Positions 1-8,900 of a stretch of DNA of 46,110 nucleotides are shown piece after piece; positions within the stretch are counted from its first letter, which is position 1; every line of letters begins with the position of its first letter. The notes under the pieces were generated by a model. It was not told where the DNA came from and did not search any database. It worked only from the letters and a program-made list of their open reading frames with translations. The DNA lies in assembly GCA_947445775.1 (NCBI GenBank), contig CANFEB010000019.1, forward strand, positions 1 through 46,110, written 5' to 3'. Source of the stretch: Oligoflexales bacterium (GTDB taxonomy: Bacteria > Bdellovibrionota_B > Oligoflexia > Oligoflexales > RGVZ01). The translations under genes and the position numbers were made by a program.

Positions 1-274
1 GAGATACCTGCGTCTCGCCGGATTCCAGCAGCTTTTGCGCTTCAGGATGAAACCGAATCAGCCGTGCCGCTTGGGCACGTTTCCAATATTGATTCGGCGT
101 CAGTCCGATGTGAACCGCAAATTGTGCCGAGGTCATCGATAAGTTAACGGCAGCATTGCGCCGTTCAAGTTCCCCAATGAGCGACACGGACTCCAAGGTT
201 ATGCTGCGCTCGCGGGTATGCAGTTGTTTTGTTTCTTCGACAATTTCCAGAAGCTCTTCGCGGACATCATACAT
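1..274 (-). CDS. HNH-endonuclease-family protein, N-terminal part (partial)
   Basis: The minus strand opens at ATG 274, preceded by an AAAGGGGTG ribosome-site-like sequence, and reads 91 codons without a stop to the window edge. The product is helical, with GELERRNAAVNLSMTSAQFA followed by WKRAQAARLIRFHPEAQKLL. This pattern (a helical N-terminus, then an arginine-rich AARLIR...PEA...L..GE segment) resembles the N-terminal region that precedes the HNH nuclease domain in a multicopy family of Bdellovibrio-like genomes. The HNH motif itself would lie outside the window, so the nuclease assignment is inference from the N-terminus. Parts of this region recur at 45869-45906. Confidence 0.5.
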   Translation of the reverse strand, partial: MYDVREELLEIVEETKQLHTRERSITLESVSLIGELERRNAAVNLSMTSAQFAVHIGLTPNQYWKRAQAARLIRFHPEAQKLLESGETQVS

Positions 275-373
275 GTTTCACCCCTTTGTTTCTTGGAGTA
301 AACATAACATCGGTTTTGATACGGATAATTTTTCGTGTTGGCCATGCCGTCAAAAATATTCTCGCCATGGCAG

Positions 374-617
374 TCAATATTGACACGGATTGGTGTGGCG
401 CAAATTTTTCGAAAAACTTAAAACATGCATCGAAGAACGCACTAATGGCGAAGCCTGAAGGTCAAAAATCGTGTCAAGCGACATCTCGACGATTAATCGC
501 TGGCGCCGAGCCAGTTTCAGCATTTGATTACGTTTGCCGTCGTCGATGCGATTGGCGACGGCCTCTGATAATTCCTGTGCTTGATTGTAGCGGTTTACAT
601 GTCCTTTGAAATTCTTT
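374..617 (-). pseudogene. Gene remnant lacking a start codon
   Basis: An open minus-strand stretch runs from just after a stop codon near 618 to TGA at 374-376. Its peptide includes QELSEAVANRIDDGKRNQM and LARRQRLIVEMSLDTIFDL, a charged helical sequence that looks protein-like. No ATG, GTG or TTG lies before the internal Met, so the 5' end seems lost. It sits upstream of, and on the same strand as, the HNH-like gene. A matching piece (550-584) recurs at 45909-45944, there fused directly to HNH-like sequence. I do not recognise the family. Confidence 0.35.
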
Positions 618-622
618 CATAC

Positions 623-657
623 AACGCTCCGGAAATTCTCGTCTTTTCCGGAGTGTT
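623..657. terminator. Strong hairpin, possible terminator
   Basis: A 13-bp stem (623-635 with 645-657, one G-T pair) encloses a 9-base loop and has a CTCCGGAAA/TTTCCGGAG core. Only a weak T run follows on either strand, so termination is plausible but unproven. It separates the remnant gene below it from the exported-protein locus above it. Confidence 0.4.
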
Positions 658-753
658 CTGATTTAGCTTTAAAATGTCAATGAAATCGGATGGTAAAAAA
701 TTATCGGCGCTGTGATTAAGTTGCGCTTACTAAAGCCCCCAGCCTTCATGAAT

Positions 754-795
754 ATTCTGATATTCTATGGGGCAACTCCCCTGACAGGGGGAGAC
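754..795 (-). repeat. Imperfect intergenic repeat, copy A
   Basis: Read on the minus strand this contains GGGTCTCCCCCTGTCAGGGG followed by GTTGCCCCATAGAATATC. A related string occurs in the same orientation near 1664-1705 (copy B). The core CTCCCC-TGACA-GGGGGAG can form a hairpin. The two copies flank the exported-protein locus. Confidence 0.35.
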
Positions 796-836
796 CCAGA
801 CACCAATTTTCCGAGGCCCCACAAATTCAGGTCGGA

Positions 837-1448
837 TCAAAAATTAAACGGATTACAGGCATTTAAAATTTCGTGAGCATATGTACCGCAATTTCTACGG
901 CAACCAAGCCCCCCGCATCCCGCAGTACCGATGCACTTTGCATCAAAATTCGCCTGGATCCCTTTCCGCTTGTCATTAATTTTCTTTTGTTCCGCCCTGG
1001 CCGCGTCGACGGCCTTGGTAAACACATTGGATAACGCTGTTTTTAATTCTGCAAAAGTTTTACCAGGTTTAAGACTAGTATAATTAGGATTAGCGCCTTG
1101 CAGATATTCGTTCAATACTGCCAGTACTTGGGCTGCCCATCCGCTAAACGAGGACACAAAACCTAACAATGCGGGGAGCACCTGAAGCGCCCCAACTAGA
1201 TTCCCCACCCCGAATTTGTGGCGATCTCCCGTTCTAGTTCTTTCCATTTCCTAAATTCGGAACAAGACTCGTTAATAAGCGCCTGGCAAGGCGCTGGCCC
1301 CGGAGGAACTGAGCAAGAAGCTTGGGTCGAAGGTACCGGTAAACCCTGGCCCTGCGCGGTGCCGGCGAAATATGTAAGGCAGCACGAGATGGCTGCTAAT
1401 AGTAACCCTGCCCTAAATGACCGACGCGGTGTGTGTGTGTGTGTGCAT
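837..1448 (-). pseudogene. Exported Cys-rich protein, interrupted (candidate phase-variable gene)
   Basis: Two overlapping minus-strand frames look like one split gene. The first frame (open to TAG at 1197-1199) encodes a signal peptide: basic RRSFRAG, hydrophobic LLLAAISCCLTYFAG, then a TAQG-like cleavage region and a Pro/Cys-rich segment ending CSEFRKWKELEREIATNSG. It has no start codon of its own. The ATG at 1446-1448, spaced well from a GGGGA site, is out of frame by one GT unit of the adjacent (GT)8 repeat. The second frame (1247 to 837) continues with GVGNLVGALQVLPALLGF, a helical region, and a C-terminus with six cysteines (CIGTAGCGGLGCRRNCG, then a final C). One extra G in the runs at 1203-1211 would join the two frames. 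The combined product would be about 200 residues, exported, of unknown family. It may be phase-off, decayed, or affected by sequencing error. Confidence 0.5.
1429..1445. repeat. (GT)8 dinucleotide repeat beside a start codon
   Basis: Eight and a half GT units directly abut the minus-strand ATG at 1446-1448, where they are read as Thr-His codons. Loss of one unit, or gain of two, places that ATG in frame with the signal-peptide frame downstream. No comparable dinucleotide run was noticed elsewhere in the window. Confidence 0.75.
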
Positions 1449-1774
1449 CACTGGTCCCCGATTCTGTGAAAATTTTTCCGTTTAACTTTTAACTTGGCTA
1501 CATTCGGAGCAATGCAGAAAAACCTTTAGGAGGTTTAGGATCCCCGAATTGACAAAAAAAACAGAATCAAAATATCAAGTAAATTCGGGCGGTTGCACTC
1601 GTCGCGTCCTAGTAAAAATTATTTTATGGAAGCCAGAATTTGCCGCCCGGCTTGAATTTTCTCTGGGGCACCCTCCACCTCTGTCAGGGGTGACCGAGGG
1701 GTGAATAAGTTTATTTTGTTAAATAACGCAAGATTAGCTCAAGTGACGGCACATTACGTCCGAATCAACATGCA
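1449..1774. other. Intergenic region with possible promoter and repeat copy B
   Basis: No convincing gene is present. TTGACA at 1549-1554 and TATCAA at 1573-1578 (18-bp spacing) form a weak plus-strand promoter candidate for the protease-addBA operon. An AGGAGG-like string at 1528-1533 is followed by a TTG-started frame of about 50 codons, which I do not trust because it runs into the repeat. The stretch near 1664-1705 is the second copy of the imperfect repeat at 754-795. Confidence 0.3.
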
Positions 1775-2839
1775 ATGCTTAAATCAGAAAAATTTTCACT
1801 CCGCCGCCTCGACTTGGTCGCGCTAGTTTGCCTTGTTGCCGTGACTGGGTGTGCCAAGGCTCATAAAAATTCACAGGCCGCGGAAACCAACACCGAGGAC
1901 GGCCGCGTCTTTGTCGGAATGAGCGTCACTTCTGCCGATGCCCTACCACCTTGTGAGGCGTCTCTGGCCGGCAGAATTGTCTACGTCGTTACGGAAACGG
2001 GGTTTCGCATCTGCAACAACGACGCTTTGCAAAATAGCCCCGAAAATTCTGCGTCAGGACAATCAGGACAGCCAGGACAATCAGGACAGTCATGGCAATG
2101 GCGCGTCGCCGCCGTCGGCAGCGAAGATTCCTGGCAGTCGGCTTTCAAGCTTTACCAAAAATTTCATAATGGCGTGGTCAGGATCGCCATCCAATGCAAA
2201 GACGCCAACGGCTTGCGAATGACGTCCCTGGGCAGCGGGTTTCATTGCGCGCCGGGCGTCATCTGCACGGCCCACCACGTTTTAAAATGTCCCAAAGACT
2301 CAGAGCTTGGTGGCATCAATTTGCACAGAATTATTGGTAGCGGCGACAGCATCGCCGGTCTCGATAATGCGGATATGCCGCCGCCATTTTATTCACTCGA
2401 CCTGAACAACGCCTCGGCCGCAGTCCTGAACCAAATCACCCATCACCCTTCCCGCGACCTGGCTAAACTTAAATTGACCTCGGATGACCCCAAGGTTTCA
2501 GCCATGCCCGTATTGCCTTGGGCTACTGCGCCATTTTCGGAGACCATTAAAACCCTGGCCAACGTCCTCAGCATGAGTTTTCCTTTGGGCTTCACCGACC
2601 TTTACACCCACTTGGGATCGGTGAACGCCAGCAGCATCGGGGAGTGCAATAATTCCACAAACGGGTGCTTGCGGGGCAAATTTGACTTCTCGACGACCAA
2701 CGACACGGATCATGGCAGCAGTGGCTCGCCCCTTTTAGATCTGCAAGGGCGCGTGGTCGGTGTGGTCACGGCGGGGACAGAAGGAAATAACGCGAATTTT
2801 ACATGGGCTATTGACGCCTGGCTGCTATCTGCGTTCTAA
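1775..2839 (+). CDS. Trypsin-like serine protease lipoprotein
   Basis: The 354-residue product has an N-terminal lipoprotein signal with lipobox VTGC (Cys26), so it is probably membrane-anchored outside the cytoplasm. After a Ser/Gly/Gln-rich linker (about 93-106) comes a chymotrypsin-fold domain with TAHHV (His168), PSRDLAKL (Asp228) and GSSGSP (Ser316), the expected His-Asp-Ser triad. Cysteines at 141, 158, 164 and 172 could form disulfides. The linker comes from a short DNA repeat (about 2053-2092). Only six bases separate the stop from addB, so the three genes probably share a transcript, an odd pairing of an envelope protease with DNA repair. The start has no strong ribosome site. Substrate unknown. 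Confidence 0.85.
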   Translation: MLKSEKFSLRRLDLVALVCLVAVTGCAKAHKNSQAAETNTEDGRVFVGMSVTSADALPPCEASLAGRIVYVVTETGFRICNNDALQNSPENSASGQSGQPGQSGQSWQWRVAAVGSEDSWQSAFKLYQKFHNGVVRIAIQCKDANGLRMTSLGSGFHCAPGVICTAHHVLKCPKDSELGGINLHRIIGSGDSIAGLDNADMPPPFYSLDLNNASAAVLNQITHHPSRDLAKLKLTSDDPKVSAMPVLPWATAPFSETIKTLANVLSMSFPLGFTDLYTHLGSVNASSIGECNNSTNGCLRGKFDFSTTNDTDHGSSGSPLLDLQGRVVGVVTAGTEGNNANFTWAIDAWLLSAF

Positions 2840-2848
2840 ATTGATGTG

Positions 2849-5800
2849 ATGAATATTGCAGCGCCTTCTGGAATCCATTTTCTAAGTGCGGATGATTGTC
2901 TGGTGACGTGGCTGCGTGACCAGCTCGACCCCTTGCATCATTCCGACCTTGAGTCGACGTGGATTGTTTTACCGACCCGCCGCCTGGCCGGAAACCTGAC
3001 GGCCAGCCTTGCCGCCAGCCGAGATGTTTTGGGCGCGGGCTCATCATTTTCAGGCTCATCATTTTCAGGCTCATCATTAATAACGCCCAGAATTTTCAAC
3101 CTCGACGGCTTCCTTGCTGCCGCTCAAGTTAACTCTAACGCTAACGCTAACGTTAATGCTAACGCTAACGCTGTTAACTTGCGGGTCATCTCGCCAGAAA
3201 CTGCAGAGGCCTTGATCGTCGCCCATTTGTCAGCAGATTCGCCTGATTCGCCTGATTCGCCTGATTCCTCGTCAAAACTAAATCAAAGCCACGCCCACGA
3301 ACTGGCCCATTTGATCAGCACGGCGGTGGACAACGAGCTGCCCCTGAAGGCCATCGGCCCGGGCGCGGTAAAAGTTTTGCGCGAGGAAATTTACCGCTCT
3401 GACGAACAGGTCTGTGCCCTAATGGACCGCGTTCAAAGCATCCAAGGGGCCATCGACTCCTTTGTGGAGCTGCTCAAAAAAAACAGCCTCGAAACCATGG
3501 AAATGCGGCGGGCGCGCCTGGCCAAAAGCATCACGGCCAATTCCTCTCTGACGCCAAATCCAGATGAATCCGCGGCGAATCCACCGTGGAGGCGCCTCAT
3601 CATCGCCGGTTTTACCAGCATGGTGCCGGCTCACATTGAAATGCTGCGGGCGCTGGCCCGGCAGCCCGGAGTCACCGTGGTTCTGACCACGCCGCCACCA
3701 GATACGCAAGGGACCCCCATGGCCCGCCTTGCCAACTGGCTGACACCGGCAGACGTCACGACAACAACAACAGGAACAACAACAGGAACAAATTCGTCCC
3801 ATCCTCCAATTCACGACGACACCCATCATATTCAAAGCTGGATTGCGGACACCCGTGAAGATGAGGTCAACCTGGCCCTGGACCTGGCCCTTGAGCTTCT
3901 TGAAGGCCGTCGCGTTGAAGCCCCGGGACTTCCCCCGGCGGCCTCGGTGGCCATCTTGATACCGGATGAAAAAACCTATGAGCCTCTGATCCGCAAGGCC
4001 CTTAACGACCGGGCTGAAGGCACCGGCAAATCTGGATTTAAAAGTTTCAATCTCGCCGCCCCCATTCCATTAACGAAAACCATCGTTGGCTCGTGGTTTC
4101 TGCACATGGCCCAATTTGCCCGGCAGCCTCAGCATGAATGCAATGAAGACGCCCGGCAGACCGCAGCCGCCTTTCTGACCCATCCGCTCCACAGGTATGC
4201 GCCGGAACACGGCGGACGGGCCGCCATCACCGCCTGCCTAGCCCAGGCCATTGCCGCCAGTTCCGACATCAAATCCTTTGGCAAGGGCCTGCATGGTTTG
4301 CCCGCCACAGACCCGGAAATCATTGCAGCGGCGGCCGCCGTCCTCGATCGCGGTCTGGATTTGGCCAAGAAGATGCGGACCAAAGCTGTGCTGACGACGT
4401 TGGGCATTGAGCTAGATCAAATAAGTGAGCTGGATCAAATAAGTGAGTCGGACGACATAAGTAACGCCCAAGAATCCTGTGCCGCCATCGCCAGAATCCT
4501 TCACGACCTTGCCTTCGTGACCCATCTGACGCCAACTTCCCCGGCGACCCTTCTAGACCTTTTTGTGCAGCGACTTAATTCAGCCTCGGTCCGTGAACGG
4601 GGCGAGCCCTTGACGGGCCTGCAAATCCTGACCCTCGCCGAAGCCAGACACGTGCCCTTTGAATCGGCCATCATCCTCGGCTGCAACGAGGGAGTCTTTC
4701 CACGGGCCTTGCCCCAAGACCGATTGCTCGATCAGTTTTTGTTGCGCCGCCTTGGCCTGCCCACCTGGGAAGACCTCGAAGCCATTGAGGACACGACTTT
4801 TTATTTGCTCCGCGCGCGCCTGTCGAAAATCATCATGACGTGTGCGCGGCGGGATAGCGCGAAGCCCTTGGTTCCGTCGCGCTACATTGAATTGATGAAA
4901 AACTTGCATGGGGTCAAACCCCAACAGGGTAATGGTAGAGGCTCGGCCACATCGCCCCAAACGCCCCAAACGCCCACCAGTCCTGCTGCCATGCCAACCT
5001 CGGGCCACATCATGACGCCCGCAATCCATGCCGTTGATCAGACCGCGAAGCTTTCAGCCTCTAGCCTCGCCTCCCTCATCACCTGCCCTTACAAATATGC
5101 CCTCGACCGTCAGGCGGCGGGCCAGCCCCTTGATTATGAGTCCAGCGTCAAGATGCGCCAAGGCACCTGGCTTCACATGGCGATCAGCCAGGCCCTCAAG
5201 GATCTCACGCCCGGCGCCCCCACCACGCTGGCGCAGCTTAAAGTCCGGTTGATCGAAGCCAGCGCGAAACACATTCCGTCTGAACTCCGCGCCACCGACA
5301 TTCAAGCCCATTTGGAGCATTGGTCCTGGCCACGCCTGGCCGCATTTACTGTGCACAACTGGGGGTTGGTGCCGACTCCAATTGAGGCCTTCAGCGATCT
5401 GAAATTTAATGTTGAATTTGCTGGCCGCCAATTTCGCGGCGAGATCGACCGCTATGAAAACCTCGGCTCAGTTTGGCTGCTGGTGGATTACAAAACCTCC
5501 GGTTCTCCCAAACGCCCAGACATCATGGGGGGCATTCAACCGCAGCTGGCCATTTACGCCCACGCTCTGACTGAAACGCGGGGCCTAGATTTGAGTCGTT
5601 GCATTGCCGGACATTTTGAAATCATCAAAGGCAACTGGGTCCCAGGATTTGTCGGTGAATCCGCCAGAGACGATGCCCTGGCCCTGGGCTTGATTCGTCC
5701 CCGGCAAAAAATCTTGGGGGCCGAACCAGCCATTGCCGCCGCCGCAGAGATGTTGCAGTGGCGGACCCAAGAAGTCACCGGCGAGACCCCGCAGTATCTG

Positions 5801-5932
5801 CCCGATCACAGCAATTGCGGATGGTGCCCTCACAACAATATTTGCCGCCGCGATGATGCCGCCGCAGAAATATATTTCGATAATCATACGCAATCCAAAA
5901 AATTGCGCGCCCGCCGCAAGGCAGTCTCTTAA
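2849..5932 (+). CDS. addB: AddB-like subunit of the AddAB helicase-nuclease
   Basis: AddB works with AddA to resect double-strand breaks for recombination. This 1027-residue protein has an inactivated helicase-like N-terminus (WIVLPTRRLAGNL), a conserved middle (EARHVPFESAIILGCNEGVFP) and a C-terminal PD-(D/E)XK nuclease: GEID, then VDYKT (Asp868, Asp881, Lys883, counting from GTG 2846). Cysteines at 747, 991, 994 and 1000 reproduce the CxxC-x5-C spacing of the Fe-S clamp around the AddB nuclease. Start could be GTG 2846 or ATG 2849. Five low-complexity inserts encoded by DNA tandem repeats interrupt the N-terminal half and middle (near 3038, 3129, 3236, 3759, 4409). Its TAA overlaps an ATG that begins a four-codon frame leading into addA. 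Confidence 0.85.
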   Translation: MNIAAPSGIHFLSADDCLVTWLRDQLDPLHHSDLESTWIVLPTRRLAGNLTASLAASRDVLGAGSSFSGSSFSGSSLITPRIFNLDGFLAAAQVNSNANANVNANANAVNLRVISPETAEALIVAHLSADSPDSPDSPDSSSKLNQSHAHELAHLISTAVDNELPLKAIGPGAVKVLREEIYRSDEQVCALMDRVQSIQGAIDSFVELLKKNSLETMEMRRARLAKSITANSSLTPNPDESAANPPWRRLIIAGFTSMVPAHIEMLRALARQPGVTVVLTTPPPDTQGTPMARLANWLTPADVTTTTTGTTTGTNSSHPPIHDDTHHIQSWIADTREDEVNLALDLALELLEGRRVEAPGLPPAASVAILIPDEKTYEPLIRKALNDRAEGTGKSGFKSFNLAAPIPLTKTIVGSWFLHMAQFARQPQHECNEDARQTAAAFLTHPLHRYAPEHGGRAAITACLAQAIAASSDIKSFGKGLHGLPATDPEIIAAAAAVLDRGLDLAKKMRTKAVLTTLGIELDQISELDQISESDDISNAQESCAAIARILHDLAFVTHLTPTSPATLLDLFVQRLNSASVRERGEPLTGLQILTLAEARHVPFESAIILGCNEGVFPRALPQDRLLDQFLLRRLGLPTWEDLEAIEDTTFYLLRARLSKIIMTCARRDSAKPLVPSRYIELMKNLHGVKPQQGNGRGSATSPQTPQTPTSPAAMPTSGHIMTPAIHAVDQTAKLSASSLASLITCPYKYALDRQAAGQPLDYESSVKMRQGTWLHMAISQALKDLTPGAPTTLAQLKVRLIEASAKHIPSELRATDIQAHLEHWSWPRLAAFTVHNWGLVPTPIEAFSDLKFNVEFAGRQFRGEIDRYENLGSVWLLVDYKTSGSPKRPDIMGGIQPQLAIYAHALTETRGLDLSRCIAGHFEIIKGNWVPGFVGESARDDALALGLIRPRQKILGAEPAIAAAAEMLQWRTQEVTGETPQYLPDHSNCGWCPHNNICRRDDAAAEIYFDNHTQSKKLRARRKAVS

Positions 5933-5946
5933 TGGCAAATACCTAA
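5932..5946 (+). other. Four-codon mini-ORF linking addB and addA
   Basis: The addB stop is TAATG, opening ATG-GCA-AAT-ACC-TAA (peptide MANT). That stop is again TAATG and supplies the addA start, whose first codons are also ATG-GCA-AAT. The two TAATGGCAAATA strings lie 14 bases apart, so this is a tandem duplication of the junction. Termination-reinitiation coupling through both overlaps is plausible. Confidence 0.6.
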
Positions 5947-8900
5947 TGGCAAATAAAAAACAAATAAATAACGCGACCTCAAATCCGCGCAACCCCTACC
6001 AGAGCCACGTCGTGAAAGCCTCGGCTGGCTGCGGCAAAACATTTCAATTGTCCCAACGGTTTCTGGCCCTGGTTGCCGCTGGCGCCGATCCTGCCACCAT
6101 CATGACCGTGACGTTTACGCGCAAGGCCGCCGCCGAGATGCGCGAGCGGATTTTAGCGGATTCCGGAAAATTACTGGCCGGCGGCCCCGAGGCCGAGTCC
6201 TTTGACCGCGAGATGGCCGGATTTCTTGCCACCTCTAAACGCCTGATTCGTGACGAACGCGGCATGGAACTGCCCCCGCCACGCAGCGCGCGGGAAACTG
6301 GCCGCCTGATCATAAATCAAAGCCAATCACTGCGCATCACGACTATCGATAGCGTGTTCAAAGACTGGGTCGCCAAGTTTCCAGTTGAAACTGGCCTGGT
6401 GCCGCCCTCTGAATCTGGCTCAAGCTCTGGCACCCCCTTAACGCTTGCCGACGACCTTGACCTGCTCGCCATGGACCAGGCTGCCTGGGAAGTCGCCAAC
6501 CGTGAAGCCTTGACGAAATCTTCCAGCGCCCCAGACTACAGCGACAACAGCGACGATGCGGAACTTGACGGCTCAAGCGCTGAGAATCCGAATTCAGTTT
6601 TAAATCTCGCGAAAGAATTATCAAAATACAGCAGTTTTCTGTGGCATTTGGAGAGCGCCGGACACGTTGATTGGTTGATGAACCCCACGGGGGGAGATCC
6701 CGAAGCCCTAAAGCAGCACCTTTTTGAGGGGTTGCGTCCCCAGTGGAATGCGTTGGCCGGTGTTCTGAAAAATAATCGCGGCGACGACTTGCGCAGCCTC
6801 GTCGCAAATTCCGACATCGAAGGTTTAATTGCCGGGAAATATTTGACCGGCAAATTACTCTTCAACAAAGTCACCCTCAGCGAAAAAATAACGGCCTCCG
6901 TTGCCCAAGAAAAATCGGCCATCTCAGAAGCCCTCATGGTCTGGACTAACGCCCTTAAAATCAAAACCCTTCGCAAAAAATCAGAGGCGGCCTGCACCCT
7001 GTTCAACCTCTACCGACGGGCTCTAGCAACAGCGAAACAAAAGGCTAGCGTTGTTTCCTTCGATGACTTGTTGGCTGGGAGTTCGAAAATATTTTCCGAA
7101 CCAAACGCCGCCGGAGCTCGATTTTTGCTACAACGGCGCATCCGCCATTTGATGTTGGATGAATTTCAAGACACCAGCTGGCCCCAATGGAACATCTTCC
7201 AGGAGATCGCCAGCGAAGTGCTGACGGGGACCGAAGAGTCCATTCCAGGGACTGTGTTTTTGGTCGGCGATGAGAAGCAAAGCATTTACGGGTTTCGCAA
7301 CAGCGACCCGGAAATCATGTCCGAAGCCGCCGCCAGCCTGGGGGATTTGGGCGTATTGGAGTCGCCCCTGAACCACAGCTTTCGCACCTGCAAGACCATC
7401 CTCGATTTTGTGAATGCCGCCTGCGGGCAAATGCCTGATTTTCCGCGTCATGAACCCGCATTGCGCGCCGACGGCCGCCCGGTCAACGTGGATGTCGGCA
7501 GTGTAACGATCTTACCAGTTGCAGAAAACGCTGCAGATGTCCCACCCGATGAAAAGTTGGATGTGGATGGCTTGGAAGCTCTAGAGGCCAGCGGCCTGGC
7601 CAATTGGTTTGAGAAAGCTCTGAGTGGCAGCGGCTCCCACCCTGTTTTTGATAAAAATTCGGGATCAAATGATGATCCTGGGAAGTCACCGCCGAGACCC
7701 CTCGAGCCTCGGGACTGCGCGATTTTGTTCCGGGCAAAAGATCGAATTTGGGCCGTCGAACGCGCCCTGCAAAAGGCCGGGATTCCCACCATTCGCGAAG
7801 AATCAGGAAATATCTTCGAGCACCAAGAGGTGCGTGACTGCATGGAACTTCTCCGTTTTTTGGCCCGCCCCGGAGATTTGAACGCGTTGCTTGGGGTTGC
7901 GAAGAGCCCGTTTTTGGCGTGCTCCGACGAAATGATCGCCGCCGCTTTAGGTGCCTCCAACGACAGTTTGCGTCATTCGCCGCTGCGGGCTGCTCGAGTT
8001 TTACAAAACCTCGAAAGTGAACAGGCCATCAAGACGGGACAAGAAAAATCTTGGCTGTCGCGCGAGTTGACCCAGGCTGAATTTTTACAGCCCTCGCGGC
8101 AACTTGAGTCCTGTTTGCGGGCCAGTGATTATTTTGAAAAGTCCAGCGCCTCGCGGCCGGGGGTTGAGGCAGAAGTCCTGGGAAATAATATCGCCGCGTT
8201 TTTGGATCTAGTCCGCAGCCTAGAAGGTAACTGCGATGACAACCTGCACGCCGTTGGGGCAACCTTGCGGCGCATGGCGGCGATCGAAAAATTGCCAATT
8301 TCTATCAGCACATCGACGGCCGATGTGAATGCCGTGCGCCTCATGACCGTCCACAAATCAAAGGGACTCGAATTTCCTTTGGTGGCTATTGTCGACACGG
8401 CAAACCCGTGGCTCGCGGAGCCCTCCGGCTGGTTAAAGATCTTTGCTTCGGGGGACGCTTCCCAGTCCACTAATGCGGGGCTGGTCTACCTGGGCTCTAA
8501 GACGGCCCGCCCCGAAGGCGACGCAGAAATGAATCGATTTCTGGATTTGGCCCTGTTGCATGAAATTTCCGAGGCCAACCGTATCTGGTACGTCGCCTTG
8601 ACCCGGGCACGGCAATATCTGGTCTTGAGTGGCACGCGCCGCACAGGCCGCCAGCCCCTCTTGGATGCTCTCGCGCGCGTTGGCGGAGCTCCGCTGATTT
8701 CCCATGAGATCTGCTCCCAAGCCCTGCAATCCATCAATACGCCTGTAAAAATGCCTATGATGGCACCCGCGCCATTGCCTGCGCCGGCGGCGGAACTTTT
8801 ATGTCAGGCCGCGAATTCTCCTTTGCACGCATATTCCGGCCAAAAGCCACTGCCACTGCCTTTTGGCGTCAAAATACTCGTCGCCAGTCGGTTTTCAGAA

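Noticed and set aside
1549-1704. TTG-started frame of about 50 codons after an AGGAGG string
   Set aside because: It runs into the repeated intergenic element and has no protein-like pattern.
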